From: Trichuris trichiura
Lineage: Eukaryota > Nematoda > Enoplea > Trichinellida > Trichuridae
DNA length: 64,000 nt
NCBI GenBank assembly: GCA_037903355.1
Contig: JBAJFE010000001.1
Span: 434,001 to 498,000, forward strand
Reading direction: 5' to 3'
Shown: positions 1 to 11,033 of the stretch, piece after piece
Layout of the letters: every line of letters starts with the position of its first letter
Numbering within the stretch: position 1 is the first letter of the stretch
Translations under genes and position numbers: made by a program
Notes under the pieces: model-generated
Database searches by the model: none
What the model saw: the letters and a program-made list of their open reading frames with translations, nothing else
What the model was told of the DNA's origin: nothing

Positions 1-894
1 GACTTTCAGCGAGTTCCTTTCAGTTTGCCGTTCGGCCAAAGTCTTCGATAGTCTGAAGTCGTTCAGCATACACGCTTTGCTTCTTGGAAAGAGCACACTC
101 ACGTACCACATCGCATCGCCCGCGGTACAAAGCGTGTATCTTGTGCTTCCCCAACTTGGTTCGTTGAACAGTCCTATAAGGTCACAATGAACTAGAGCCA
201 AGGGAACAGTTTCCTTTCTGTATTGACGCGGGGGATTGTTTCGAATGGTTGACGCTAGGATTTCCCAATTGAAGACTTATTTCTGACCATTAGCAGGACT
301 CTGTCGTTGTTTACATGCATCATTAGCTAATGCCGGAGATTCAGGTCGAGCATCTTACGCTCTGCAGTACAATTTTTAACGACGGTCGTATAGTTTCGGC
401 TTGGGGATGTCTTCACGCCAAACAGACGCTCATGCCATTCAGGTTCAATCATAAGATTGTTGTCCGCATCGCAGATGCGACAACCTCTCTTGTCAAACAT
501 TACTTTCCGCTCATTTTCGACCATTTGGGCAACAGATAGGACTCCGCTTTGGATGCCTGGCACGAATATGGTGTTTTTGCAACAAATTCATTGAGGCCCT
601 TGCTCCCACTTAATTTGGCCACAAGTGTGCCAACATGGGCTATTAGTAACGCTGATCCATCGGCGATTCGAACCTGCGTGTTAAAAGAAACAGTTCCTCT
701 TCCACCTTGAGAAGTATTGCGGTTCTGGCGAGATGTGATGAGTTGCCCCTCAATCAATAATCCAGGCACCTGGCAATTCTGCTGACACTGTTCCACAAGA
801 AGCAAACAGGTTCGAATGAGACATTCAAGTTTTTCTGTCTTCAGCAACACTTTTTCTTGTTTCCAGTGACCTTGTTTGCTCTTGCATTCTCTAG
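1..894 (-). pseudogene. Copia (Ty1/copia) gag-pol fragment: protease end, GAG-pre-integrase, start of integrase
   Basis: Read down the minus strand from about 850, the sequence gives a Copia polyprotein in order. First comes the protease-end motif VRIADGSALL. Next is the GAG-pre-integrase stretch GVLSVAQMVENERKVMF (about 540-330). Last is the start of the integrase core, with PSWGSTRYTL and the following VLFPRSKA (about 185-60). The reading frame shifts near position 565 and has other breaks, so it is a dead copy. It runs off the window start, and the upstream side is cut by the hAT-like element at 895. It faces the opposite way to the Copia fragment that begins at 1384, so the two are not simply one interrupted element. 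The family assignment is secure; I cannot tell the exact lineage. Confidence 0.8.
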
Positions 895-1383
895 CAAATG
901 TTTCTCTAGGTCAGGGTTGCCGGGGCCTCCCTGTGAACGTTTCCGAGCGTTTGGGCCCACCAATTTTGATTAATCGATTTCGAGTCAGCTGATTGGCTGG
1001 ATGGGAGGACTGAGGGTAGCCGGGACGTCATAATGTAGGTGCTGCACAAGGTTCTGTGGGAAAAGCGTTTCCGGGATAATGTGCCGAACACTTGCTTTCT
1101 CACCTCTGAGCCGGCTACCCCCTCCCTCCGTCCTCCCTTCCAGCCAATCAGAATTGCGGGGCGCAACAGCATGCAGCATTCTCTCAGGCAGAGAGACAAT
1201 ATCTGACCCGCAGGCCATACCTTCCTATGCATTTCAACACAGTCGCCCAGGTGGGGCATATACCCCCCCCCCACAGATCAAAAGGCCCTCCACCCAAGGG
1301 TTTCCTTAGTGATTTCCCCCCACCCCGGTTTGGACTTCAAAAAGGCCCCCGGTGGGGTACATGCCCCACCGTGAGAATCACTG
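895..1383. mobile_element. hAT-like non-autonomous element, copy A
   Basis: This stretch is a diverged copy of the element at 9955-10357. They share CCTGTGAACGTTTCCGAG near one end, GACGTCATAATGTAGGTGCT in the middle, and CCCCACCGTGAGAATCACTG at the other end. The right end reads as the complement of a CAGTGATTCTCAC hAT-type terminus; the left end is degenerate. Flanking bases share only TCTAG, so the 8-bp target duplication is eroded here. It contains an 11-base run of C near 1263. It separates two Copia fragments that point away from each other. No transposase is encoded. Confidence 0.7.
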
Positions 1384-3440
1384 GTCTAGGGCTATCCTGA
1401 AGTCAAGTGGTTTGCCCAAGCAATTCTGGGCAGAAGCGATTACAGGGGCCACATGTGTCAACAACAGAGTATGCCATTCATCGACTGATGAAGCAGTTCC
1501 GCAAACGTTGGGGATTGGCAAACGAGTGCGTATCCGTCACCTTCGAAGGTGGTTTACAGAGTTCGGTTGCCGTGCAAGAAAGATGGTCATGGAGAGGGTA
1601 TTGAGACGAAACATGTGAAATTCGTTGGAAGTAAGAATTGCTTTAGAGAACTATATAGAGTTAAAGAAGTAAAGCACAGTGCTCCATTGAAGTGGGCGCC
1701 TATTAACGGTGATACGAATGATGATGTGACCGAAGACGAATCACCAGAAACCAAAAAGGTCAATTAATCGCTCGAAGACGCGAAGGAAAATGATGCAACA
1801 AGCACATCGCAAAGAAGCGAAATGAACAGCGAAGAAGCTGTGCATGTACGTCGTTCAAGGAGACGAAAATGCCTAAAAACAGGAAAGTCCAAAGGTGAAG
1901 TGAATTTTGCGACATTTGTCGATCCTAGAAATGTCGATAAGGCATTATCTTCAAATGAGGCAGAAGCAGCAAAAGCCATGGACGAAGAATACAGAAGCTT
2001 CTTAGCACGAAAAACGTGGACGGAAGTTCAAATGCCTAAACAAGCTACATCAGTTGGAAGCAAGTGGATTTTTCATCGAAAGTGGAACAGTGAGGGTAAA
2101 GTTCAACGCTAAAAAGCACGTTTGGTAGCGCAGCGTTTTCCCAGAAAAGTGGCGTCGACTACAATGAAACGTACGCTTCTGTGGTAAGTCCTTCCGTAAT
2201 TAGACTTCTAATGGCATTAGCTATGTGTTTCAATTGGCACATACAACATATTGATGTGAAATGCGCGTACTTGTATGGGAAGATAACGGAGGAAATCTAT
2301 GTGAAGTTGCCTGAAGGCTACGAACACCCTCTGGGAGCAGCAGCAAAGCTGCTGCGGTCAATATACGGGTTATAGGAGTCAGGGAGAATTTGGAACGAAA
2401 CGTTGACAGGTTAAGGAAAGGATTTAAAAGGCTGTGGACTGGCAGTTGCGTTTACATTTCACCGAATCGGATGATAGGTGTTGTGTACGTTGATGGTATG
2501 CTGCTGATTCATCCTGAGAAAGAAGAAATTGACAATATGGTTCGAGTGATGGAGCAAGAATACGACATAACAATTTAGGCGAACTAAGCTACATACTGGG
2601 CGTGAAAGTGCGCCGGAGAGAGGGAAAATTCTGCATGAACCAGTCAACGTACATCGGTGCAGTGATACAAAAATTTAGTAGCTTCCACCCCGTTGGATGC
2701 AAACATTCAATTGTCAAAATTGAATTGCCCGAAAACGAACGCAGAGCTTGAAGATATGGTTGGAGTGGCATGCAGTGAATTGGTTGGCTGCCTAATGTAT
2801 GTGGCATTGTGTACGCGACCTGATATTTTATTCGCAGCGACGAAATTGTCACAGTTTGGTGCAAATCCAGGGAGAATTCACGGGAATCAGCTAAAGCGCG
2901 CCTTGCGTTATCTTAGCACGGCAAAAAACTGAGTTAACGTTTAAAGGAGGATGTGGCAGCGCGACTGAAATTCACTGTGATGCGGATTGTGCAGGTGATG
3001 TAAACCACTTGAAATCATGGACCGGAATTGCAGTAAAAGTTGGAGGCGACTTGGTCGGGTAGAAAAAGAAACAGTGTGCAGCGAGCTCAACGATGGAAGC
3101 AGAATACATGGCGTTGGTTACAGCCGCAAGAGAAGCGAAGTGGCTGTAGATGGTGCTTAAGGAACTGAAACCGTACGACCGCATGCCCTTGCTTGTCGCT
3201 GTGTTCTGTGACAATCAGTCTGCGATAAAATCCGTAATTGAATAGAAAGGTCACATAGGAGACACATTGACATTGCGTATCATGTTGCACGCGAAATGGT
3301 CCAGGAGGCGACAGCGACGTTGAATTACGTACTGTCTAACGAGAACGTTGAAGATGTTTTAACAGAGAGCCTTCGTGCAGTTATGCAAAAGTGGGCATTG
3401 GAAATGCCGAATATGAAAAGTCAAGAAATTGGAGGCGTGC
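1384..3440 (+). pseudogene. Copia pol relic: integrase C-terminus, reverse transcriptase, RNase H
   Basis: Translated segments follow the Copia order. Integrase end (GLPKQFWAEAITGA) is at about 1400-1470 and the post-integrase linker runs to about 1800. Reverse transcriptase is at about 1920-2900, with KAMDEEYRSFLARKTW, VGSKWIFHRKWNSEGKV and HIDVKCAYLYGKITEEIYVK. The metal-binding box near 2482-2499 reads YVDG instead of YVDD. RNase H is at about 2970-3330, with CDADCAGD, STMEAEYMALVTAAREAKW and FCDNQSAI, followed by a tail ending near LNYVLSNENVEDVL. Several stops (for example 2110, 2373, 2577, 3061) and frameshifts make it inactive. The start is cut by the hAT-like element ending at 1383; the 3' end runs into a probable LTR at 3443. 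Confidence 0.9.
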
Positions 3441-3442
3441 AT

Positions 3443-3590
3443 TGTTAGGATTTCTATGCCTCTTCATACCGTGTCATTTGTACCTGAATACAAATTATTA
3501 TAATGCTTTGTGAATCACTCGGCGTTTGTGTTGCGTATTACGTTGTGTCCTGTTGAGTCTCTATTAAAGCGATCTACGGATCCACATCAT
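3443..3590 (+). repeat. Probable 3' LTR of the Copia relic
   Basis: Immediately after the last RNase H-region codons comes a short purine-rich stretch (ATTGGAGG) and then TGTTAGGATT, the usual TG start of a Copia LTR. An AT-rich part with TATAATGC-like sequence follows. I cannot find the paired 5' LTR, so the right edge (near an ACA at about 3587) is a guess. Confidence 0.4.
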
Positions 3591-4504
3591 ATCTTGTAAA
3601 GAGGTACACCATGTGCATACATATGGTTTGTCCATGTTAATGAATTCAGCGTAACAAAGGTATGCAACAAAGGAACGGGATTTTAAACGGTAATGCAGAC
3701 TTGTATGTAGCAAAAACAAATACATTGTGCGAAAATTACAACTGTTCGAAATGAACATTTATTTACGGCTGTTAGGTCATTTTGTACAGCATCCTTTTTT
3801 CAATCCGCAGATGTACTTGCAAAGGGCCACATACGGCCGGCCCTAAGGCCGCTAGTTTGACATGCCTGGCTTCAAGCAATTTCTTATTGCCAACGGTAGC
3901 AAGCTATTGGCCTCTTATTTTTCTTTATTAATGATTCACTGATCTCCGGATGCCGATTAAATACTCAATAAATAGCTGCACAGTGCGTTGAGAATGAAGC
4001 TCTTTCTGACGAACCTGTGAAAACGCGTACCGGTATTACGCAAGTTCGACCCGTGAAATTCGGAGAACAGATGCTTCCCAAAAGCTTCTCAAAATAAAGT
4101 TCACCAGTCGAATTTCCGTAATACCGTTATGGAAATAGCCCCGAAGCATTCTAAGCCCCAATCAAAGAAACTTCTGAGATAGCGTATGAGAGACTGAGTT
4201 TATCGGAAGCACCAGAGTCTGACCTGTTCAAGCATTTGACTTTGTCTTAGCGCTAATCGTATCCTCTGTGCTCAGTCTCGTGCCAACTCACGTGTATTCA
4301 TCTCAAAGTTATGCTATGTACGCGTTCATGAAGCGTTCACTGTTTTCCGCGGTCACCCTTGTAACACAACCCCCATGGATTGGAGGCCTTACTGTACTTT
4401 TGCATTTTCACCGGAGCGTTCGAAAGGCGTAGAGATTTCTACGTTGTTGCAAATCACTTAAGATTACTGTACAACATTTTATTTCCAAGACGTAGCATTA
4501 ATTA
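3591..4504. other. Intergenic, two small transposon remnants
   Basis: No coding sequence is recognised. At about 3808-3868 the sequence ends in GCTAGTTTGACATGCCTG. On the other strand this reads CAGGCATGTCAAAC, a typical hAT terminus; the partner end is missing. At 4029-4128 a small palindromic element has arms ACCGGTATTACGCAAGTTCG and an imperfect complement ending near 4128. Confidence 0.5.
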
Positions 4505-5763
4505 ATGGTCAGCGATTTGCAACATATCACAAGCAGGTAATACATTTCTGTGCCCTCTCTCATTCGAATGGCATGATGATGTGATGCAAAGTTCCAGTTA
4601 GTCGTTAGTGTTAGGATAAAAAGTTGATTGTTCGTCATTACGGAACATTGTGATTAAAGCTTGTCTAATTTTAGCGAATTTCCTAATTTACTTATTGCTA
4701 GCGCTTGTTCTGTCGGCGTTAATGGAAGAAAACGTTTAATTGTTGCTCCGAGTAAGTTGCTTGCTGGACAGTTCGCTTTGCTTGAATTTAGCCTTTTCAG
4801 CTGGTCTCCTTGCAAGTAATGAGCTGACGTTTATTGAATTGAAGCATCCCAGGACAGGTAGCAATTCATTGGTTATTTTTTGAAAAGAAATAATCTCTCC
4901 TAAACGTTGAAGGTTTACAAAGTCTGTTTCACGTTTCTTCAAACGGGAAAACGTTCGAGCTGTTAAAGGTTAGCGAGCATCACCGTTGCTGGTTCGTTGA
5001 TCAGTGTGTAGTTTCTAATGGAACCTTACTACTTTTATCTCCTTTTCATCCTTTGTACCTTCTGTTGCCAACCTTATCCAAGTTGGAAAACGTTAGCAAT
5101 CGTGGAGGATTTTTCGCTTGTTTTAGCAATCATAATTTTCTTTAGACTACATTTTTGCCTTACAAAGAACTGATTGCCGACATATTAAAGCTAGTACCAC
5201 AACTGCGTGAAAACAATGACTTTGAAACTTCGCTTGCCCAAGTTTGTTGTACAAAGAGTAAGGTGAAAGTAGTAATACATAAGCGAGAAGTTCACCATGT
5301 TTAGATTTAAAAGGCATTACTTATTACTGCTACCGTGAAGAAATGTGTCTTAGCTGGCTGTGCGAACAGGTGGAGAAGTTTAAACATGTATTTCAGCGGC
5401 TCAACTTGATACATAGAACTATTCTGTGCAGTGGTAAAGTCTGATGATTTAAACTGTTGCTTTCATAAACTGCTGGTATTTTGAGGCGGTTCACTGAGCA
5501 GTTACGCCGTTGGTACAATTTGCGATTATCTGGACACGTGTATGGAACAAAAATTGAAAGCCCACCTTGGCATAGCTTCAACTTCCGCAAACAACGGCTC
5601 AAACAAAGTACAAGAAAAACCAATAGAAGAACCTACGGAAAACTACTTTGTGAAGAATAAAATTCACAATTTGCGCGGTAGTCGCAAGATAAGCACACCA
5701 CAAAAGAGCTTAGCGCTCGCGTCCAAGGGTACTGCTCCATTATCATCCTTCTTTTCTAAGTGA
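4505..5763 (+). CDS. RNASEH2B: Ribonuclease H2 subunit B (7 exons modelled)
   Basis: Accessory subunit of RNase H2, which removes ribonucleotides from DNA and RNA:DNA hybrids in the nucleus. Proposed exons are 4505-4536, 4675-4751, 4801-4857, 4913-5091, 5146-5257, 5305-5433 and 5486-5763. They total 864 nt (287 residues; the human protein has about 312). The last six exons join in phase at good GT/AG sites. They follow the family order: RLIVAP start, ELTFIELKHPRTG, HHRCWFVDQCVVSNG with HPLYLLL (compare human HHSWFINQSVQSGG), PYKELIADILKLVPQL, TYYCYREE, YAVGTICDYL, and a lysine-rich tail ending PLSSFFSK. That tail matches the PCNA-binding SIDTFF end of the human protein. The first exon is a phase-matched guess, because no in-frame ATG exists in exon 2. 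An AATAAA lies at 5803. CPSF6 converges 198 bp downstream. Confidence 0.85.
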
Positions 5764-5802
5764 CTATTCGCCAGTTGATAATGTTAGTTTAAATGTGAAT
5801 CG

Positions 5803-5808
5803 AATAAA
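5803..5808 (+). promoter_or_regulatory. Polyadenylation signal AATAAA of RNASEH2B
   Basis: A canonical AATAAA lies 40 bp after the RNASEH2B stop codon and 154 bp before the end of the convergent CPSF6 coding sequence. Confidence 0.6.
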
Positions 5809-5961
5809 TTTACAGCAGTGCAATTCAACTTGATCAATAATTCCAACGCATGGAAAACGCGAAGTATTAATACAAAAGCAAAACAACGCACGTGATAGCA
5901 TAATTATTACAAGAAACATGCCGACTTTAGAGGAAATAACATTGTGTGCAATAGGGATGCT

Positions 5962-8384
5962 TTAGTAACGTTTTCTTCGTGGTGAATAGTCTTCCATATG
6001 TCTGTCACGAGATCTGCTGCGCGAACGATCTCGTCGCTTACGATAGTCACGATTGTGAGATCTCTCTCGCGAATTCTTCGACCTCCTGTTGCTGTATGAT
6101 TCCTTTTCAATTCCTCTAAGTGTATCCTGCAAAGACGCAACCAAAATACGGCTTCGTTCGTCGTGAGCCACCTTGGAACTCCGCAAAATTGTTATAGCTG
6201 TTACCAGTGTTTCAATGGCACTACCAGGATCCCCATTGGCTGCGTCCGATACAGCTCTTGTAAGTGCACTACTGGATACGGTTCGATTGCGACTCAATGC
6301 TTCCTCGTATTCGGGATCGCCAGCGATCGGATCTCCATAATGAGCCAAGTGGGCTGTTGAAGCTGCCAGTGTGGGATAAAAATTAGGGTTCACATGACTT
6401 CCAGGCGGTGGAACAGCAGTTGGTGGTATGCCGGGTAATGGAGGAGGTCGAGCAGATAAAGGATAACCAGGTGGTGGTCTATTTGGCATTGGCGGCGGTA
6501 CTATCACTGGTGGAGCCATTGCGCTATTACCCATCCCTGGCATAGCACGGGATGGCATTGTAAGAGGTAACGCAGGGGACAGCAGCGATGTTAAATGACC
6601 AGTGCGGTTACGTCCATAAGACATTTTGCTTGATCGGCTGGCAGACAATTCACGGCTTGGATTAAGGGCCGCAGAAGAAATAAGAGAATCAAGACGAACA
6701 GTGCCCAGAAATATTGGTGAAGGTGGTTTATCCTCGGCCATTAATGGTCTAGGTGGCGGTCTCTCGGCAGTGCAACTCTTCTTCGTGGTAGCCGATTCGA
6801 GGCTCATAAGCGACTGTTTACTATACGGCATCACAATGGGAGTCATTCCATTTATACTTTGGGTAGAAAAGTTTTCAAGACACTTCCGAACGGACGAGTC
6901 TGAAAGAAAGCTGACCAATGCGAATCCTTTCGACTGGCCATTGACTCGGTTCTCATAAAAGCGTACGTCCACTACGTCGCGAATATCCATCTTGGCTAAC
7001 GCCTTCTCGACATCAGTATCTGTAGTCCACCAAGTCAAATTGCCTATAAAGCATCTTGTAGATTACCCGAGGTCGTAATTAAGACTTAAACTTTTGGTTA
7101 TAAACAGTAAATTTATTCAGACAAGTTATGGCTTGCGAAAGACATGCATATCTCACTTGCTGCACGATGGTCATCAATGGGAAGCTATCCAGGTTATGTT
7201 TTTAGGCCGTAAACTTCTAGTAAAAAGTTTAAAACGTGAACTTAAATTGGAAAGCCAGTGGTCATTCGCAACTGTTAAATTGTGTAACAGCCAATCATTG
7301 ACAAATAGACTGATCAATAAAATTAAGTCCTACCCTGCTTATAGACATAAGGCAACGCACCTCAGTCACGCCTGGACTTCGCACAATTCCACTTGTTGCG
7401 TTCGATGAATGCTATTGATAGCTTTTTTTTATTTTTTCGCGGCTGCTCCACTGTTCGGTAAAGAGCAAAAAGTGGTAGTGGTCATCACCGTCACGAATCA
7501 CGTTTGCAAGGCAAGCACGAACGGTACGGTACACATAATTTAGAAGTAAACTGCAGCCTCTCGAATATGTACGAGAAAAACTAACCAATAATGATAATAA
7601 TAATAATAATAATAACACAAAAACAAAAACGCCGGCATTTTCCGCTTACGCGGGTAGCAAAACACACATGACCAATTTGGCAATAATGTCAACCTGAGAA
7701 ACTTTTACACAAAACAACAAGTCCTACTGTAACGAACAACCCTGCGGCCAATGAGCGATATGTCTTTTGTTGCAACAGGGGCGATGAAAAACCGACTTGT
7801 AGAAGGGAAACACAGAGGGGTGTACCACTTTGCCACGCCGCAGTTTATCGAATAAAGGTGAAGCACCAAAAACGGAGAGCGAAAGAAGTTTGCAAATAAA
7901 GGTGCAAAGTACAGCCCTATCGGCATGGTAAGCACAGCGAAATAACCGAAGAATTCGAGACTGCATCGCTGGAGGACATGAATTGCATGCATTTCTGAAC
8001 AACAGGAAAACCCTGCATAAACCTACCAACATAGCACGAATGACGTCTCTGCTGCTGGGCGCGCGTTTCGTGGTTTGCATGGGTGGACCGTGCGCCCGAC
8101 AGCGCAGCATTACTCTCTTTGGCGTTTGCTGCGTCCACTCCACCCTTGCCCGCAAGTTCATCTTGCTCGGTCTCAAGCTCACCAGATGTATTCTTTTCGC
8201 CTATATTAAAAAGATCCTCTTCGTCCTCGTCATTCAGATCGTCGCAACTGTCTCCCTTCTCTTTCGACAGCTCGTCGCCTTCTAGTGCTATATCAATGGT
8301 TTCCGTTTCTCCGTACAGATCGATTTCTGCCTCACCGTCTGCGCTAGCCGGCTTTTCGTCTTGTTCCGACTTAACGCTAGACAT
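5962..8384 (-). CDS. CPSF6: Cleavage factor Im large subunit (CPSF6/CFIm68-like), 2 exons
   Basis: Large subunit of cleavage factor Im, which binds CFIm25 at UGUA sites in pre-mRNA and guides poly(A) site choice in the nucleus. Exon 1 is 8384-8027 and exon 2 is 7043-5962, joined in phase at a GTAGGT donor and a TTTATAG acceptor. The product is 479 residues (human about 551). The N-terminus is acidic (EIDLYGETE). One RRM spans about residues 114-190, with RNP2 CYVGNLTWWTTD spliced across the exon junction and RNP1 QSKGFALVSF. A proline-rich middle ends near PPPGSHVNPNFYP. It is followed by the conserved EYEEALSRNRTVSSSALTRA and GDPGSAIETLVTAI block, then an RS/RD-rich tail (SRSRSRDRH), the nuclear-import type in this family. 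The 983-nt intron is unusually long for this window. Confidence 0.93.
7577..7616. repeat. AAT/TAA microsatellite in CPSF6 intron
   Basis: A run of TAA/AAT units (ATAATAATAATAATAATAAT) lies inside the CPSF6 intron. Nothing else was recognised in that intron. Confidence 0.8.
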
Positions 8385-8894
8385 CCTAAGAAAAAAAATG
8401 GAATTTAATTGTGCAACTCTCGCGTAGCGATTAAAAAGACCAACGAACCCGAGAATCAAACTTCACCACAACAGCCAAACGAACGCTGAACGCTGAATTA
8501 ACTACAGTATAAACGAAGAACACCGACAGGTGGACTTCGCCTGCGCATCATATTGTGTGCAGCCATTATTGATTGCGCGTGCGTTTTTTTCACGTGTTTA
8601 CAGTAGCTGTAAATCATTTAAACTCTTTTGTACTGATTTCGGCGTTGAATCTGCTACTACTTATTATTTTGGAAGACAGAAAATATGGACCTGCTAATCA
8701 TAAGGAGAGACGGTTTCATTGGTGCGTCTTCACGGGGTGGAAGGCAGTGTACATCTTCGAGGGAATAGTATCAATGGTAGGACATGTGTTACTTGATATT
8801 TTAATTTCCCTATATGCAATGCTTAAGTTGCGTTTTTACTGCTTGCTGGCATAGCTTATATGGGATAGCGGGATGTTGCGAAACGCCCCCAACC
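8385..8894. promoter_or_regulatory. Divergent intergenic region between CPSF6 and the membrane-protein gene
   Basis: These 510 bp separate two start codons that point away from each other, so they must hold the 5' UTRs and probably both promoters. I see no clear TATA box. An unspliced upstream exon of the plus-strand gene could lie here. Confidence 0.4.
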
Positions 8895-9870
8895 ATGGCT
8901 CTACTTCATCACGCAATGGCATCAGACGGGAACGGTTGCGAACTCATCTTATCTTCGGCCCAACCCGCGGGCGTTCGATGCGAAAAATGCGACATCGGCG
9001 TGGTTCGATCCAGGTGTTGCTGTAAATTGGTTAGCTTTGCTTTCTGTTTAGGAACCAACTTTCAACGACCAAGTGCAGCTCAGCATGACGCCTCGGTGCA
9101 GACGCATTTGGAACTTGATCCGTTTCAATGGACAGGAAACCAACGGGTTGTCCATTTTGGTCCAATGGCTTATCGAGATCCATACATATACTACTATCCA
9201 AAGGGTTGGAATGTGCTTTACCCAGCTCAGTTCGGATTCTTCCCTTATCGTACGCGCAAATTCCGTGGTTCTAGTCCCATTGTATGCCTAACTGCGTTTG
9301 GCGCGTTCTGCAGCATTGGCGGATTTGCAATGACCTTTTTGGCCTTCTTTGTGCTCAGCGTCAATGGTGAAATGGCTATGCATCCAATCAAGGTACGAAA
9401 AAGGGAATTTAAATCGTTGCACTTTTAGGTGTATAGGTTGCGCAGAAATTGTTTCATTTATTGTTACGATATCTGAATTAAATTAACCCGGCGAAATTTC
9501 TTTAAAAGTTAAGACTGTGTTCCTTAGATCGTCGGACCCGGCTTGCTATTCGTTGGCGCGTGCCTTTTGCTCATAGGCACCTTTTGGTGGTTGTGCTCGT
9601 TAAACTTATGTAATGAACATTTGCGCCATACGCAGCCACACCATATCAGGCCACGCAAAATCGTGCAACATGAAGAGTTCGAGGTTAGATTTATCTTTAT
9701 ATTTTAAATTTCATATATATTTTTAGCAGCCTGCAGTGAGACAGGATTTGACCGAAAAGTCGCCCTACCTCCCACCACCGCCTCCACCGCTTCCTGTTCT
9801 CCTAAATGCTTGCACGGATTTGTCCCTTTACGAGCCAGTAAAGGAAATGAAGCTTTATCCTCCTGCGTAA
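8895..9870 (+). CDS. Two-pass membrane protein of unknown function (3 exons)
   Basis: I do not recognise the family. Exons 8895-9392, 9528-9683 and 9727-9870 join in phase 0 at GTACGA/CTTAG and GTTAGA/TTTTAG sites and give 265 residues. Seen in the product: a Cys-rich N-terminal part; aromatic segment DPYIYYYPKGWNVLYP (about 95-110); a first hydrophobic helix at about 128-155 (IVCLTAFGAFCSIGGF); a second at about 170-190 (GPGLLFVGACLLLIGTFWWL); then a cytosol-like tail with a PPPPPPLP run. The start ATG has a good context (AACCATGG). The N-terminus is uncertain: a 38-nt stretch at about 9020 (GTGTTG...TTTAG) could be an intron, and removing it would put the upstream part in another frame. That frame reads RAFDAKNATSAWFDPG and would need an earlier start exon. 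Confidence 0.7.
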
Positions 9871-9954
9871 GTACGGCCTGTAAAATTCTGAACTGTTTGC
9901 AACCGAACTTATATTTCGTTGTTTTTATTCTTATGCAAGCCATTCGCTTTAAAG

Positions 9955-10357
9955 CAGTGTATCTCAAGGTCAGGCTCGCCAGGGCCCCCCTGTGAACGTT
10001 TCCGAGTGTTTGGGTCCCCAATTCTGATTAGTCAATTTCGAGCGCGCTGATTGGCTGGATGCGAGGACTGAGGGTAGCTGGGACGTCATAATGTAGGTGC
10101 TGCACAAAGTTATGTTGGGAAAGCTTTTCCTGGATACCGTGTCGAACACTTCGTTCTCACGTCCGAGCCGACTGTCCTCCGGTCATCCCTTCCAGCCAAT
10201 CAGAATTGCGGGGCGCAACAACATGCAACTTTTTCTTAGGCAGTAGGCACAATACCTGACCCGCAGGCGGGCCATGTGCCCACCCTCCACAGCTCAAAGT
10301 GCGCCCCCCCCCAAAGGGCTCCCTGGTGGGGCACATGCCCCACTGTGAGAATCACTG
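9955..10357. mobile_element. hAT-like non-autonomous element, copy B
   Basis: The 403-bp element has termini CAGTGTATCTCA and the complement of CAGTGATTCTCAC. It is flanked by CTTTAAAG (9947-9954) and CTTTAGAA (10358-10365), an 8-bp duplication with two changes, as expected for hAT. The interior matches copy A at 895-1383. It sits about 85 bp after the stop codon of the membrane-protein gene and could affect its 3' UTR. No transposase is encoded. Confidence 0.85.
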
Positions 10358-10365
10358 CTTTAGAA

Positions 10366-11033
10366 TAATTAAGGGCTTTTTCTAATGGACAAATTAAATT
10401 TTTTATTGGTGCACTTCATCACTCTGAAACGGCCGGCTTCCTTTGTTAGTTATCCATGATCCTCAAGCTTTGACCATTTGTCATTAAATCTTTTGGCTGC
10501 ACCAGTGAAACAAAACTTTATAGCCAGATCTCTTTTGTTATTTCCACGGTGTAAGTTTGCATCTAATGCTCATTTTCATTGATAAGTGCTGAAGTGCATA
10601 TTGGACGAGGATGCGCTGCCCAATTTAGAAACATGAAGGTCCTTAAAGTGAGCAGTTCGATTCAGAATAATGAAGCAATATGGGTAGCTGCCGGGTTTAA
10701 AGTTTTCGTCGTGTTTTCGGTTAGCTTCATATGTTTATTTATAACAGAAAGCCATAAATCATTTATTTATTACTTACATACAATTCTAAATTTTCGGATC
10801 ATTTGGAGCTTATCGCGCTCCGTTTTCGAAGAACACGAAAGTTGTATTCGTTGCAAACGCGGCGTAATAGGCTCTGAAACCTTTGAAGATTTAGAATTGT
10901 GTGTAAGTTTAAATAAACGGTTTATAGCTTTCCGTAATAAATAAACATATGAAGTTTTGAAATGTTGTTAAAAAGTATTTCATTTTCGGCTAGCTTTGCT
11001 TGTTGTTTGCTTAGGGTTCTTTACTGCAATATA
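10366..11033. other. Intergenic, nothing recognised
   Basis: AT-rich sequence with one open frame (10579-10944) that has a hydrophobic stretch but no family features and no clear splice signals. AATAAA motifs occur near 10911 and 10938. Confidence 0.4.

Noticed and set aside
661..680. GATTCGAACC resembling a tRNA T-loop complement
   Set aside because: It lies within the Copia coding sequence, where it encodes VRIADG, and no cloverleaf can be drawn around it.
8083..8427. Ser-rich plus-strand frame
   Set aside because: Antisense to CPSF6 exon 1, whose acidic Glu/Asp codons read as Ser/Phe on the other strand.
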